From Sporosarcina sp. D27 (lineage in GTDB: Bacteria > Bacillota > Bacilli > Bacillales_A > Planococcaceae): a stretch of 64,000 nt of DNA. A program made the position numbers and the translations under genes. The notes beneath the pieces were generated by a model that was not told where the DNA came from, searched no databases, and saw only the letters and a list, made by a program, of their open reading frames with translations. Positions 16,834 through 25,061 of the stretch are shown here, one piece after another. Within the stretch, counting starts at the first letter, position 1, and the number at the start of each line of letters is the position of its first letter. The DNA lies in assembly GCF_000586555.1 (NCBI RefSeq), contig NZ_AZUC01000014.1:186001-250000 (forward strand), given 5' to 3'.

Positions 16834-18048
16834 ATGAAAAAATACTGGAAATTCACTGCCATCATTATAGTTATTGTGCTTAGTATTGGTACTTTCTATG
16901 TGAATGCTTCAACATCAGCGGAACAATCTCCGACGTTTCATATCAATGCATTAAGCGGGGATGAAAAAGAGATTACACCGTTGATAATGAAGGGTTACTA
17001 CATAGATATTTCTTCTATGAATATTGGTAATTCGAACCTTGCAATCAGCGCAAAAGGTACTACTTATCAAAGTAATTCCTTTTTAGACCAATTTGTCGGA
17101 AACCCTCCGACTGTGATTAAGAGGTTACAAGAAAAAAATCGTACATTCATGAGAGGAAAAAATTACTCGGAGGATTTATTTTTCGAGAATAAACAGCTTC
17201 TAGCATATGCAGATGTAGAATCTAGTCCGGTAAAATCAAGAAACTATAAGTTTGATATATCTGTGTTAACCAAAGAGGATGACACTATCAACTCCTTCAA
17301 GTTGGATGTTCCAGAAGGTAAAGAAATGGATTATCTTCTTGTAGAAGATGTACAAATTAATGAGGATAAATTATATCTCATCACCCATAACTTTATTAGC
17401 AATAGTGGAAAACAGTATGAAGAAAAACATATCTATACAATCGATTTATCTACTAAAAAAATGATAGATCATGAAGCAATTATTCAGTTTTCTAGAAGAC
17501 AAAAGCATACTACTATTGATGTACAACTAGTTAGAACAAGCCTTACAAAAACGAGCGAGCATCTTATTCTTCTGAAAACTGAAAATAAAGTAAGCGAAAA
17601 TATGGAGTCTACAAGTGATGAAGTTGTAATTCAGGAAATCAGCTCTTACAATATACAAACTAAAGAAAAGGAAACGATTAACATCCCAGGATTGCATTTA
17701 GGAGGTAATCGACTCAGCTTCTTCGATGATTCTACCATTTACTTCATGATGTTAGACGGACAAAATCTCCTAGTAACACCTTATCTTTTAGGAGACGATA
17801 CGGTTGGTCAACCATATAATATCCAATTATCTGGTGAAAAGGGTACTGTTTCAGAACCTATTACAATCGTAAAAGATGGTAAACTCTATATCGCATCTTC
17901 CCAAATGAATGCAGATATAAATGCAGATGTAATTGTTGCGGATGCGTATACAGGAAAAACACTTTTTAAAGGTCAAGTAGCTGTAGATGGTTCATCAAAA
18001 GATAATGAAAATTTCGATTTGTCCTTGTTCGATCTATTTGTGAAATAG
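16834..18048 (+). CDS. exported protein of unknown function, possible beta-propeller
   Basis: This 404-residue protein has a single N-terminal hydrophobic segment (residues 6-25) that could be a signal peptide or anchor. A long extracytoplasmic region follows, with repeated beta-strand-like segments such as EDKLYLITHNFIS, EHLILLKTEN and DGKLYIASSQMN at regular intervals, resembling a propeller. No catalytic motif was recognised. The ATG at 16834 is 8 nt after AAGGGG and is preferred over the in-frame GTG at 16825. It lies between the ABC membrane gene and a sigma factor gene, so an envelope-sensing role is conceivable but unproven. Confidence 0.72.
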   Translation: MKKYWKFTAIIIVIVLSIGTFYVNASTSAEQSPTFHINALSGDEKEITPLIMKGYYIDISSMNIGNSNLAISAKGTTYQSNSFLDQFVGNPPTVIKRLQEKNRTFMRGKNYSEDLFFENKQLLAYADVESSPVKSRNYKFDISVLTKEDDTINSFKLDVPEGKEMDYLLVEDVQINEDKLYLITHNFISNSGKQYEEKHIYTIDLSTKKMIDHEAIIQFSRRQKHTTIDVQLVRTSLTKTSEHLILLKTENKVSENMESTSDEVVIQEISSYNIQTKEKETINIPGLHLGGNRLSFFDDSTIYFMMLDGQNLLVTPYLLGDDTVGQPYNIQLSGEKGTVSEPITIVKDGKLYIASSQMNADINADVIVADAYTGKTLFKGQVAVDGSSKDNENFDLSLFDLFVK

Positions 18049-18050
18049 AA

Positions 18051-18088
18051 TCTATAAAGATAGATTTGAGTCAATCTTTCTTTATAGA
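18051..18088 (+). other. intercistronic hairpin next to the sigma-factor ribosome binding site
   Basis: TCTATAAAGA (18051-18060) pairs perfectly with TCTTTATAGA (18079-18088). Inside, AGATT pairs with AATCT around a 6-nt loop with a single T-T mismatch between the helices. It has no T tract and ends only a few bases before GAGGAGG, so it may affect mRNA stability or translation of the sigma gene rather than end transcription. Confidence 0.6.
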
Positions 18089-18103
18089 ACAGAGGAGGTC
18101 AAA

Positions 18104-18676
18104 GTGAACATCATATCAAATAAAGAGATTGTTTTAGCAAAATTCGACCTAAGTACGAAAGAGCAAAAAGATAATGATCTCTATATGGAATGTAAGAAGA
18201 AAGTGCATCGCCTTGCACTTTCTTATGTGAAAGATAGTTATTTAGCAGAAGATCTTTCTCATGAAATTCTTGTAAAGTGCTATCTAAACTATAAAACATT
18301 TAATGGAGAACGTTCCTTCTATTCTTGGATGTATCGGATTGCGAACAATCATTGTATTGATTATTTACGAAAAGGTTACCGTCAACGAGTTGTTCTCCAT
18401 GAAAGTATGGAGCTACTTAACGATAAGGATGCGTGTACACCAGAATTTGAGGTTATAAATAGTTTTGATAAAGAAGAAATCAGAAACAAATTAAGACAGC
18501 TGCCTTCAAAGTATGAAGAAGTCATTACGCTCTTTTACTTTAAAGACCAATCCTTGAAAGAAATCCAGCATCATTTGAATATAAATCTTTCAACAATAAA
18601 AACAAGGTTATCTCGGGCTAAGCGGATGTTGAGGGACATGTATAAGGACGTAGAAAGTCCAGGTTACCTTGTATAG
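18104..18676 (+). CDS. ECF-type RNA polymerase sigma factor
   Basis: This 190-residue sigma-70 family protein has region 2 (ALSYVKDSYLAEDLSHEIL, then FYSWMYRIANNHCIDYLRK) at about residues 43-94 and region 4 (LRQLPSKYEEVITLFYF, then EIQHHLNINLSTIKTRLSRA) at about residues 128-170. These are the two domains that define ECF sigma factors. It starts at GTG with GAGGAGG upstream. No anti-sigma gene follows; the terminator comes directly after. The preceding exported protein at 16834 has no recognised anti-sigma domain. Target promoters are unknown. Confidence 0.87.
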   Translation: MNIISNKEIVLAKFDLSTKEQKDNDLYMECKKKVHRLALSYVKDSYLAEDLSHEILVKCYLNYKTFNGERSFYSWMYRIANNHCIDYLRKGYRQRVVLHESMELLNDKDACTPEFEVINSFDKEEIRNKLRQLPSKYEEVITLFYFKDQSLKEIQHHLNINLSTIKTRLSRAKRMLRDMYKDVESPGYLV

Positions 18677-18696
18677 TTAGTGTTCGTCATAAGGAT

Positions 18697-18739
18697 GGCA
18701 CCACAAAAATACAGTTGCCCATTATGTGGTGCCCTTTTT
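18697..18739 (+). terminator. intrinsic terminator after the sigma-factor gene
   Basis: GGCACCACA (18697-18705) pairs with TGTGGTGCC (18725-18733), followed by a T run. It ends the GntR-ABC-sigma operon. Confidence 0.8.
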
Positions 18740-18815
18740 ATTCACCGTATAAGTCCATAAACAAAACAATTAACGTCTTTCTCTACTGGTTTGTCAACTC
18801 TAGGCTGTAATTGTT

Positions 18816-18923
18816 TTATAAGATCCCTAATCGATACTCGACAGGCGTTTTATAATCAAGCATCCCGTGGATTCAAACCTGATTGTACCAATTCACATGA
18901 TCCTGAAGTTCACGTCTTAGCTG
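18816..18923 (-). mobile_element. relic of an IS3-family transposase C-terminus
   Basis: Reading leftward, the frame gives LRRELQDHVNWYNQV, a TGA stop, then IHGMLDYKTPVEYRLGIL and a TAA. The WYN..IHG.L.Y.TPVEYR pattern is the classic C-terminal end of IS3/IS150-group transposases (integrase core). Only about 35 codons remain and one is a stop, so this is a dead fragment. No terminal inverted repeats were found around it. Confidence 0.7.
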
Positions 18924-18955
18924 GATATGGGAATGAAGGTTTTTACTAAGCATAT

Positions 18956-18985
18956 AAAAAAGACCCTACACAGTAGGGTCTTTTT
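18956..18985 (-). terminator. bidirectional terminator of the cold-shock gene
   Basis: AAAAAGACCCTAC and GTAGGGTCTTTTT are perfect complements around a 3-4 nt loop. It is placed 10 bp after the stop codon of the leftward cold-shock gene and has T tracts in both directions. Confidence 0.88.
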
Positions 18986-18995
18986 CTAGCAATTA

Positions 18996-19196
18996 TTAAG
19001 CTTTTTGAACGTTTGTAGCTTGTAGGCCACGTTGTCCTTGTTCGATTTCAAAAGTTACACTTTGACCTTCGTCTAAAGATTTGAAACCTTCGCTTTGGAT
19101 CGCTGAGAAATGTACGAATACGTCCTCTCCAGCTTCACGCTCGATGAATCCAAATCCTTTTTCTGCATTAAACCACTTAACTGTACCTTGTTCCAT
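18996..19196 (-). CDS. cold-shock protein, CspA/CspB family
   Basis: This 66-residue single OB-fold (cold-shock) domain has both RNA-binding motifs: KGFGFIE (RNP1) and DVFVHFSAI (RNP2). It begins with [11 protein letters not shown], and its length is typical of Csp proteins. Such proteins bind single-stranded nucleic acid and act as RNA chaperones in the cytoplasm. TAGGAGG stands 7 nt before the ATG. The long A+T-rich upstream region may contain a cold-responsive leader, but none was identified. Which paralogue (B, C or D) it is cannot be decided. Confidence 0.93.
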   Translation of the reverse strand: MEQGTVKWFNAEKGFGFIEREAGEDVFVHFSAIQSEGFKSLDEGQSVTFEIEQGQRGLQATNVQKA

Positions 19197-19752
19197 AATT
19201 ATTGCCTCCTAGTGCGGTTATCCACACAATAAATTACTATACTTGCTCAAATACTTTAGACGAAAAACAAAATTTATTTTCAATCTGAAAAGAACAAAAA
19301 TAATATATCTAAATCATAACAGATAAATGTCAGAAAAGCAAATAGTACTATTTATATTTTTAATGAATAGGCTCAGACCCAATATACAAAGCGCGCCTTT
19401 AAACATTATTTTCTAAAATTGACTCTACAGCTTTATTTTTCCTCTGCAAAATCTACTCCTTAAAGATGTGCTCATTAGCCCAATTTTCTCAAACCAGTCC
19501 TTAATACGTTCAAAGTGAAAATTATCACTTCTTACTATTACTCAGTAAAATATACCCCCAAAAAAAATTAAGAAATATAGAAATATTTACTTTCTCAACT
19601 AACATTTCATTTACAAAATGGACCGATTTTTTAGTCTTGTAATTTATGCAATCAATTAAATTGTATCAAAACTTTTTCTGAATAATCTATCTTCAATTAG
19701 GTTCCTCAAAATCATACCCAATAAACTTAGTGGAGTCCTCATTCTACGTAGT
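19197..19752. other. A+T-rich intergenic region, no gene identified
   Basis: This 556-bp stretch separates the cold-shock gene from the CdaR-like regulator gene, both leftward. A short leftward open frame at about 19420-19535 reads protein-like (HFERIKDWFEKIGLMSTSLR) but has no start or ribosome binding site, so it may be a decayed fragment. The rest shows nothing beyond the cold-shock promoter and leader, whose boxes I could not place. Confidence 0.45.
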
Positions 19753-20952
19753 CTATTTGAATTGTTGATGCTTTTTTAAGGCCAAATATAGAAGCGTACA
19801 TTGTTTAAAAGAATGCAAGTCAATGCTCAATATTTCTTGTAGTTGTTGCAATCTGTATAAAAGAGTATTGCGATGAATGTGCAGTTTTCTGCCGGCTTGG
19901 CTCATGTTCATTTGCTCATCACAATACACTAGAAAACTGTCTATGAGGACAGTACCATTCACATGATTCATTAATTTTTCGATGTAATTGTCAAGAGACC
20001 ACTGAGAGGGGAGTGTGATCTCTTCTACTAGACCCTGGGATAGTAAGTCCCAGTCGTCAACAGATACGATAGATAGCTGGAAGTGATGCCGTTTGGCAAT
20101 TTCCAAAGCTTTGCTACATTGCTCATAATCCTTCAATATTTCTTCAATGGAAATAGAAGGTGCGCTGTAAGAAAACATGAACTTGGTAACTAAATCTCTT
20201 GTGTCTAAAAAGTTCTGTAACTTGTCCGATGCAAACTCTAACCTTTTCATCACCATGCTCGCATCATCGGAATGGTCAGAGATTAAAATAAGCCACTGAC
20301 CCGTAGATAAAGGAACAACGATATCTTGTTCATTTTTAATAAATAAATTTGTTAAGCATAGATAAATTTCTTGTTCAGCTTGGTGGAATGTTGATATTTC
20401 TTGGGTAGACGCAGATTGCTCTTTAGATGATTGTAGATCCAATAAAATGCACCGCCTTGGTAATCCTAATGTAAATCCGTGCATGTTGCAATGGCTGCGA
20501 ATTCTAATGAAATCAGCTTTCTCTTTGTAACTAGAAAGACGTGTAAAAAAATCTCGCATCGTTTCCATTTGAGCGGAAACTGTCCTTGAACGGAAATTTT
20601 CCATTAGAAGCATCTCTATATGGGATTGGACAAATTGTACGTACCGTTCGACGGTTGCTGGGTCTCCAATAAGACCAAGTACACCAACTGTTTCTTGTTG
20701 GAATCTCAAAGGTGTAGCAATTCCAGGTAAAACGTTCACATGGTTAGCAGCCTGTTCTTTAGAGAAAAACATCATCTTGCCTGACTTAGTCACTTCCATA
20801 GTAACGATGTGATGGGAGCCAATTCGATTATTGTCTGTGCTTCCTATAACGATGCCATTTTTGTCTGTGATGCTAATTGGGATATTCAGTATGGAAGAAA
20901 ACTGTTCTACGATTGATTGTGCATAGTGCCCAATGTTCTGCAATTCTTTCAT
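19753..20952 (-). CDS. CdaR/PucR-type transcriptional regulator
   Basis: This 399-residue protein has an N-terminal sugar-diacid-recognition-type domain (residues about 5-135; NIPISITDKNGIVIGSTDNNRIG and the LRFQQETVGVLGLIG segment), a central domain, and a C-terminal PucR helix-turn-helix (MNMSQAGRKLHIHRNTLLYR, then LQQLQEILSIDL). Family members activate catabolic genes in response to small acids such as glucarate or glycerate. Here it is divergent from the cyclodeaminase-family/oxidase/symporter operon and probably controls it. The ATG at 20952 has AAAGGG directly against it; a TTG three codons later has better spacing. The effector is unknown; a dicarboxylate such as aminoadipate would suit the domain, speculatively. 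Confidence 0.85.
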   Translation of the reverse strand: MKELQNIGHYAQSIVEQFSSILNIPISITDKNGIVIGSTDNNRIGSHHIVTMEVTKSGKMMFFSKEQAANHVNVLPGIATPLRFQQETVGVLGLIGDPATVERYVQFVQSHIEMLLMENFRSRTVSAQMETMRDFFTRLSSYKEKADFIRIRSHCNMHGFTLGLPRRCILLDLQSSKEQSASTQEISTFHQAEQEIYLCLTNLFIKNEQDIVVPLSTGQWLILISDHSDDASMVMKRLEFASDKLQNFLDTRDLVTKFMFSYSAPSISIEEILKDYEQCSKALEIAKRHHFQLSIVSVDDWDLLSQGLVEEITLPSQWSLDNYIEKLMNHVNGTVLIDSFLVYCDEQMNMSQAGRKLHIHRNTLLYRLQQLQEILSIDLHSFKQCTLLYLALKKHQQFK

Positions 20953-21045
20953 CCCTTTCCACTAGTTGATTTTTCAACTCTTTCACGATGAACTGGCCAG
21001 AATTTGTTTTTGTTCGTGCTAAATTGTTGTGCATTTTGGATGTAT

Positions 21046-21066
21046 TACTTTCAAGATATGAAAGTA
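21046..21066. promoter_or_regulatory. palindrome in the divergent regulator/operon interval
   Basis: TACTTTCA (21046-21053) and TGAAAGTA (21059-21066) form perfect 8-bp arms around 5 bp. A TATATT (21065-21070) that could act as a -10 box overlaps its right end. It is a candidate binding site for the CdaR-type regulator or another factor controlling the rightward operon. Confidence 0.55.
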
Positions 21067-21117
21067 TATTGTAAGACAGAATAGATTAATTGGTGGGAGG
21101 GGTTTTAAATATTAGTT

Positions 21118-22086
21118 TTGAGTGCTAAAAGCCAAATGGAACTAGTGGATATGAAAGAAATTTTACAATGTATCGAGGTTGCTTTGGAAGAATTTTCAGC
21201 GTCAGCTACCGATACACCCATTCGAACGATTTTACCGTTTGGCACTGAAAACTCTGGTGTCGTGATGCCGTCAGTAGCAGAAGGATTACATTTAATGGGA
21301 CTCAAATATGTAAACGTCGTACCTTCCAATATTAATATTGGAAAAAAGGTCATTAACGGCGTTGTGTTACTTACAGACATTACAACAGGAGAACCACTTG
21401 CTTTACTGGAAGGCTCTTACTTAACACGATTACGGACAGGAGCCTTATCAGGTGTTGCGACAAAGTACTTATCTCGTGTAGATTCTAAAACATTAGGGAT
21501 TATCGGTACAGGTGAACAAGCCAAAGGGCTGTGTGAAGCAATTCTAACTGTGAGGGATATTGATACCATATTTGTTCACAATCGAAGTGAAGAGAAGGCA
21601 ATTGCGTTTTCCGAGTTTGTCGTAAATAAGTTCAACAAGCAAGTTGTCATTTGCGATGATCCAAACCAAGTGGTTAAAGAATCGGATATTCTTGTCACTG
21701 CTACAACCTCTATGAACCCTGTATTTACAGAATCACTAAAACCTGGCGTCCATGTAAATGGAGTAGGTTCTTTTAAGCCAACTATGCAAGAGTTACCGAC
21801 TTCAGCCATTTGCCATGCAGCTAAAGTAGTGGTGGAGTCCATAGAATCAGCATTAGAAGAAGCGGGGGATTTAGTAGTTCCTATCCAATCTGGACTGTAT
21901 TCCAAAGATGGAATCCACGGCGAACTTGGACAAATTATAAGTGGGAGTTTAACAGGAAGAGAAAGTGAACAGGAGGTAACTGTATTCAAATCAGTCGGAT
22001 TAGCCATTGCTGATATCGTCATTGCAAAATACTTTTACGACAAAGCTTGCAAAAATATGGTAGGAGTAACGGTAGACCTTACATGA
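21118..22086 (+). CDS. ornithine cyclodeaminase/mu-crystallin family protein
   Basis: This protein of about 322 residues has the family signatures: TGEPLALLEGSYLTRLRTGALSGVAT near residues 88-113, the nucleotide-binding LGIIGTGEQAKG near 126-137, and a second-half GVHVNGVGSF. Members include ornithine and lysine cyclodeaminases, alanine dehydrogenase and ketimine (piperideine/pyrroline-2-carboxylate) reductases. Followed by an FAD amino-acid oxidase and a PutP-like symporter, it may act on pipecolate or proline-type imino acids. The TTG at 21118 is 15 nt or more from GGAGGGG (21096-21102). Three codons upstream an in-frame ATA at 21109 has ideal spacing and gives the family-like N-terminus LVLSAKS, so the true start may be the ATA. 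Confidence 0.82.
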   Translation: MSAKSQMELVDMKEILQCIEVALEEFSASATDTPIRTILPFGTENSGVVMPSVAEGLHLMGLKYVNVVPSNINIGKKVINGVVLLTDITTGEPLALLEGSYLTRLRTGALSGVATKYLSRVDSKTLGIIGTGEQAKGLCEAILTVRDIDTIFVHNRSEEKAIAFSEFVVNKFNKQVVICDDPNQVVKESDILVTATTSMNPVFTESLKPGVHVNGVGSFKPTMQELPTSAICHAAKVVVESIESALEEAGDLVVPIQSGLYSKDGIHGELGQIISGSLTGRESEQEVTVFKSVGLAIADIVIAKYFYDKACKNMVGVTVDLT

Positions 22087-22126
22087 TATATCGCAAGTTG
22101 AACAACTATTTTAGGGGGTACAGGCT

Positions 22127-23287
22127 ATGAAAAAAGCGGATATTATCATTGTTGGTGGCGGAGTCATGGGTTCGAGCACAGCTTTTTCATTGCGCAAGAA
22201 TGGGTTCGAGGGGAGTATTCTAGTTTTTGAAAAAGATCCAACATATGAGTATTCATCCACATCCCGAAGTGCAGGTGGTTTCCGGCAATTATATTCGACG
22301 TCTATTAATATCCAGCTAAGCCGATTCAGTTTGGAAGTCTATAGAAATTTTGCAGAAGACATGGCCGTAAATGGGGACAAGGCTGAAATTGACTTCAAAC
22401 AACGGGGATATTTATTTTTAGCGACTGATCGGATGTTGCCTGCTTATGAAAAGCAACTCAAATTGCAAAATTCTCTCGGAGTCCCATCTGAAATCCTATC
22501 GACAAGCGATTTACTGAGCATCATCCCAGAGCTTGAAACAAGTGATTTAGCAGGAGGATTATTCTGTAAAGAAGATGGTTATCTGGACCCCTATTCGGTC
22601 ATGCAGGCCTATCGGAAAAATGCCCAACACTTAGAGGTAGATTATGTAACAGCAGAAGTTTCTTCATTACTAACAGAAGGCGGACGAATGAAGGGGGTTC
22701 AATTAGGTGACGGAACCATTTACACTTCACCGATTGTCATTAATTGTGCAGGTGCCTGGGGTGCTGCATTAAGCGAAGAGATTGGTTTGCCGTTGCCGGT
22801 TGTCCCATTGAAACGCCAGATGTATGTCTTTGACTCTACGAAGAGATTGGAGAAAATGTTGCCGCTTACAATTGATCCGACTGGAGTCTATTTCCGTCAT
22901 GAGATGGATCGGGTAGTCGCGGGATTTTCGGATAATGTAAAACCTGGTATCGATTTTAAATGGAAGCGATCCTCGTTTGATCATTTGTGGCCGATTTTAG
23001 CGCATCGAATTCCAAATTTTGAGAGTCTTAAATTGGAATCGGGTTGGGCTGGGATGTACGACCATAATACGATCGATCAAAATGCGATTATCGGAGAGCA
23101 CCCACAGATGGAAGGGTATTACGTTGCACTTGGATTCAGTGGACATGGCATGCAGCAAGCACCTGGAGTCGGTCTCGGATTGGCTGAACTGATTTGTAAA
23201 GGGAAATATGAAACGCTCGATCTTACGCCGCTTCGTGTAGAACGATTTGCAGAGAATGATCTAGTGTTAGAAGATGCGATTGTGTAA
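22127..23287 (+). CDS. FAD-dependent amino-acid oxidoreductase (DAO family)
   Basis: This 386-residue flavoprotein has the dinucleotide-binding motif IIIVGGGVMGSSTAFSL at residues 6-22 and the STSRSAGGFRQLYST segment near 47-60 that lies at the flavin. The C-terminal FAD-contacting motif is GFSGHGMQQAPGVG near residue 345. It belongs to the DadA/sarcosine oxidase/L-pipecolate oxidase superfamily. The operon partners (cyclodeaminase-family enzyme 40 bp upstream and PutP-like symporter downstream) suggest a cyclic imino acid or N-methyl amino acid substrate. Pipecolate oxidation to piperideine-6-carboxylate would join the lysine route at 9256. The substrate is inference; the fold assignment is firm. 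Confidence 0.83.
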   Translation: MKKADIIIVGGGVMGSSTAFSLRKNGFEGSILVFEKDPTYEYSSTSRSAGGFRQLYSTSINIQLSRFSLEVYRNFAEDMAVNGDKAEIDFKQRGYLFLATDRMLPAYEKQLKLQNSLGVPSEILSTSDLLSIIPELETSDLAGGLFCKEDGYLDPYSVMQAYRKNAQHLEVDYVTAEVSSLLTEGGRMKGVQLGDGTIYTSPIVINCAGAWGAALSEEIGLPLPVVPLKRQMYVFDSTKRLEKMLPLTIDPTGVYFRHEMDRVVAGFSDNVKPGIDFKWKRSSFDHLWPILAHRIPNFESLKLESGWAGMYDHNTIDQNAIIGEHPQMEGYYVALGFSGHGMQQAPGVGLGLAELICKGKYETLDLTPLRVERFAENDLVLEDAIV

Positions 23288-23334
23288 ACAGAGTTGTATG
23301 AAGTGTAATGAGAAAACCAAAGGAGCTGAGTGAA

Positions 23335-24813
23335 TTGCATACGATTATTATGGTCGAATTCGTCATGTATCTCTTGATAATGCTGATTGTTGGATATCTC
23401 GTTAGTCGCAGTACGAAAAGTCATGCAGATTTCCTTTTAGGTGGGAAGCAGTTGCCAGGTTGGGCGTTAGCATTTTCGGAACGTGCTACTGGGGAGTCAG
23501 CATGGCTCCTGCTAGGATACACCGGTTTTGTTTTTGCGACAGGATTATCCGGTGTTTGGGTTGCAGTCGGAATTGCTTCAGATATTATCTTCTCTTGGTT
23601 GTTCTTAGCGAAACGATTTATGAAGGAAGCAGAGAAGACCGGGACGTTGACACTTCCTAGTTTTCTAGCAGCTCGCTTCGGTAAACAAGGTAAGCTCATT
23701 CTTTGGCTTTCTACTATTCTTATTTTCAGTTTTATGATGTTCTATTTTGGAGCACAGATTGCTGGAGCCGGAAAAACTTTGTTGGCTGTCTTTAATATCC
23801 CTACAAAGGTCGGAGCCATTTTAAGCATTGTTGTTGTCGTGATCCTTGCCTATGTGGGTGGGTTCGTAACGGTCGTTTGGACAGACATGATTCAATCCAT
23901 CATGATGCTAGTTACATTAGTGGTATTACCGATTGTAGCCTTATTCCAAATTTCAGCTGCCGACTTGTCGATCAGTGATGCTCTCGTTGCTGCAGGACCA
24001 TCGATGGATTCTTGGACGGGGGGAGCAATTGGGTTTTCATTAGGTTTGTTACTCTTTAACAACTTCGCTTGGTTTTTCGGTTTCCTTGGTGGGCAACCCC
24101 AGTTGAGTGCACGATTTATGGCCTTGAGAAGTGAGAAAGAAGCAAAACAAGGAAGTTTCGTCGCTATCACGTGGACGATTTTAGCTTACAGTGGAGCGTT
24201 CATGATCGGGATTACGGCACTTACATTATATCAAGGTCAAGTATTTGCAGACGTTGAGATGATTTTGCCCTATATGATTCTGGACTTGATGCCACCATGG
24301 ATCGCAGGTGTTTTACTTGCAGGGATCCTTGCAGCAATCATTTCTACTGCAGATTCACAGTTACTGGTCATTACAAGTTCCGTTAGTGAAGACATCATAC
24401 ACCGTGCCATGAATTTAAAGCTTTCTGAAAAGAAATTAGTGGCAATTTCACGGCTCACAATTGTCGGGGCAGGAATTGTTGGTTTAGTAATCGCCTTAAC
24501 GTCAAAATCACTGGTGTTTCTCGTAGTCAGTTGGGCGTGGGCTGGAGTTGGTTGTACGTTGTCGCCAGCAGTCATGTTAACGTTCCTTTGGAAACGGTAT
24601 TCGGGAATCGGTGTCATCGCTACAATTATCTCAGGCTTCGTGAGTACAGTTATTTGGATTTCAACACCACTCGATGCGATTGCGACATCCCGTTTTACAA
24701 CGTTCTTCATCGCAGCGGCATTCGGTATCGTCTTTAGTCTACTGTTCCCAGATAAAAAAGAAGAAGAACAGAATTCAACTCCTATAGAAGCAAAGGAGTC
24801 TACCACACTTTAA
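23335..24813 (+). CDS. sodium:solute symporter, PutP-like
   Basis: This 492-residue SSS-family transporter has about 12-13 membrane helices. It shows the helix 2 region ERATGESAWLLLGYTGFVF, the GTLTLPSFLAARFGK segment after helix 3, and the AAIISTADSQLLVITSSVSED motif of helix 8 typical of sodium/proline symporters (PutP/OpuE). A GTG-like upstream frame from 23308 is open, but TTG at 23335 is 9 nt after AAAGGAG and gives a PutP-like N-terminus. As the last gene of the cyclodeaminase-oxidase operon, it probably imports the operon's substrate; proline or its ring homologue pipecolate would fit the subfamily. Confidence 0.84.
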   Translation: MHTIIMVEFVMYLLIMLIVGYLVSRSTKSHADFLLGGKQLPGWALAFSERATGESAWLLLGYTGFVFATGLSGVWVAVGIASDIIFSWLFLAKRFMKEAEKTGTLTLPSFLAARFGKQGKLILWLSTILIFSFMMFYFGAQIAGAGKTLLAVFNIPTKVGAILSIVVVVILAYVGGFVTVVWTDMIQSIMMLVTLVVLPIVALFQISAADLSISDALVAAGPSMDSWTGGAIGFSLGLLLFNNFAWFFGFLGGQPQLSARFMALRSEKEAKQGSFVAITWTILAYSGAFMIGITALTLYQGQVFADVEMILPYMILDLMPPWIAGVLLAGILAAIISTADSQLLVITSSVSEDIIHRAMNLKLSEKKLVAISRLTIVGAGIVGLVIALTSKSLVFLVVSWAWAGVGCTLSPAVMLTFLWKRYSGIGVIATIISGFVSTVIWISTPLDAIATSRFTTFFIAAAFGIVFSLLFPDKKEEEQNSTPIEAKESTTL

Positions 24814-24848
24814 GATAGACGAACATCGCATTGAGTAGAGATTAACAG

Positions 24849-24878
24849 AAGACGCAGACGTTAGTGTTTGTGTCTTTT
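24849..24878 (+). terminator. intrinsic terminator after the symporter gene
   Basis: AAGACGCAGACG pairs, with several G-U pairs, with TGTTTGTGTCTT around TTAG, followed by TTTTG. It separates this operon from the CoA-transferase operon. Confidence 0.55.
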
Positions 24879-25061
24879 GTTTGTACATAACACAAACTTC
24901 ATCATTGTACTTCTGAAAATAGAAAGTATGACAGGTAAGAACTTGGAATATACATGGAGTGAAGGAGAATAACCAATTCAATTTTGGTGAATAGGTTCAG
25001 ACTTTAAAATTTCAAGATAGTCAAGTGTGAGTTTTTAGTCTAATTCGGAAGGAGATCGAAT

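Noticed and set aside
20953..21100. Possible sigma-54 promoter (TGGCCAGAATTTG near 20993) before the cyclodeaminase operon
   Set aside because: Spacing between the GG and the TTG elements is off by one and the -24 element is imperfect. The regulator is not a sigma-54 activator type.
24270..24806. Leftward 178-codon frame opposite the symporter gene
   Set aside because: It is a mirror of a strongly coding membrane-protein gene, has no ribosome binding site and no recognisable domain.
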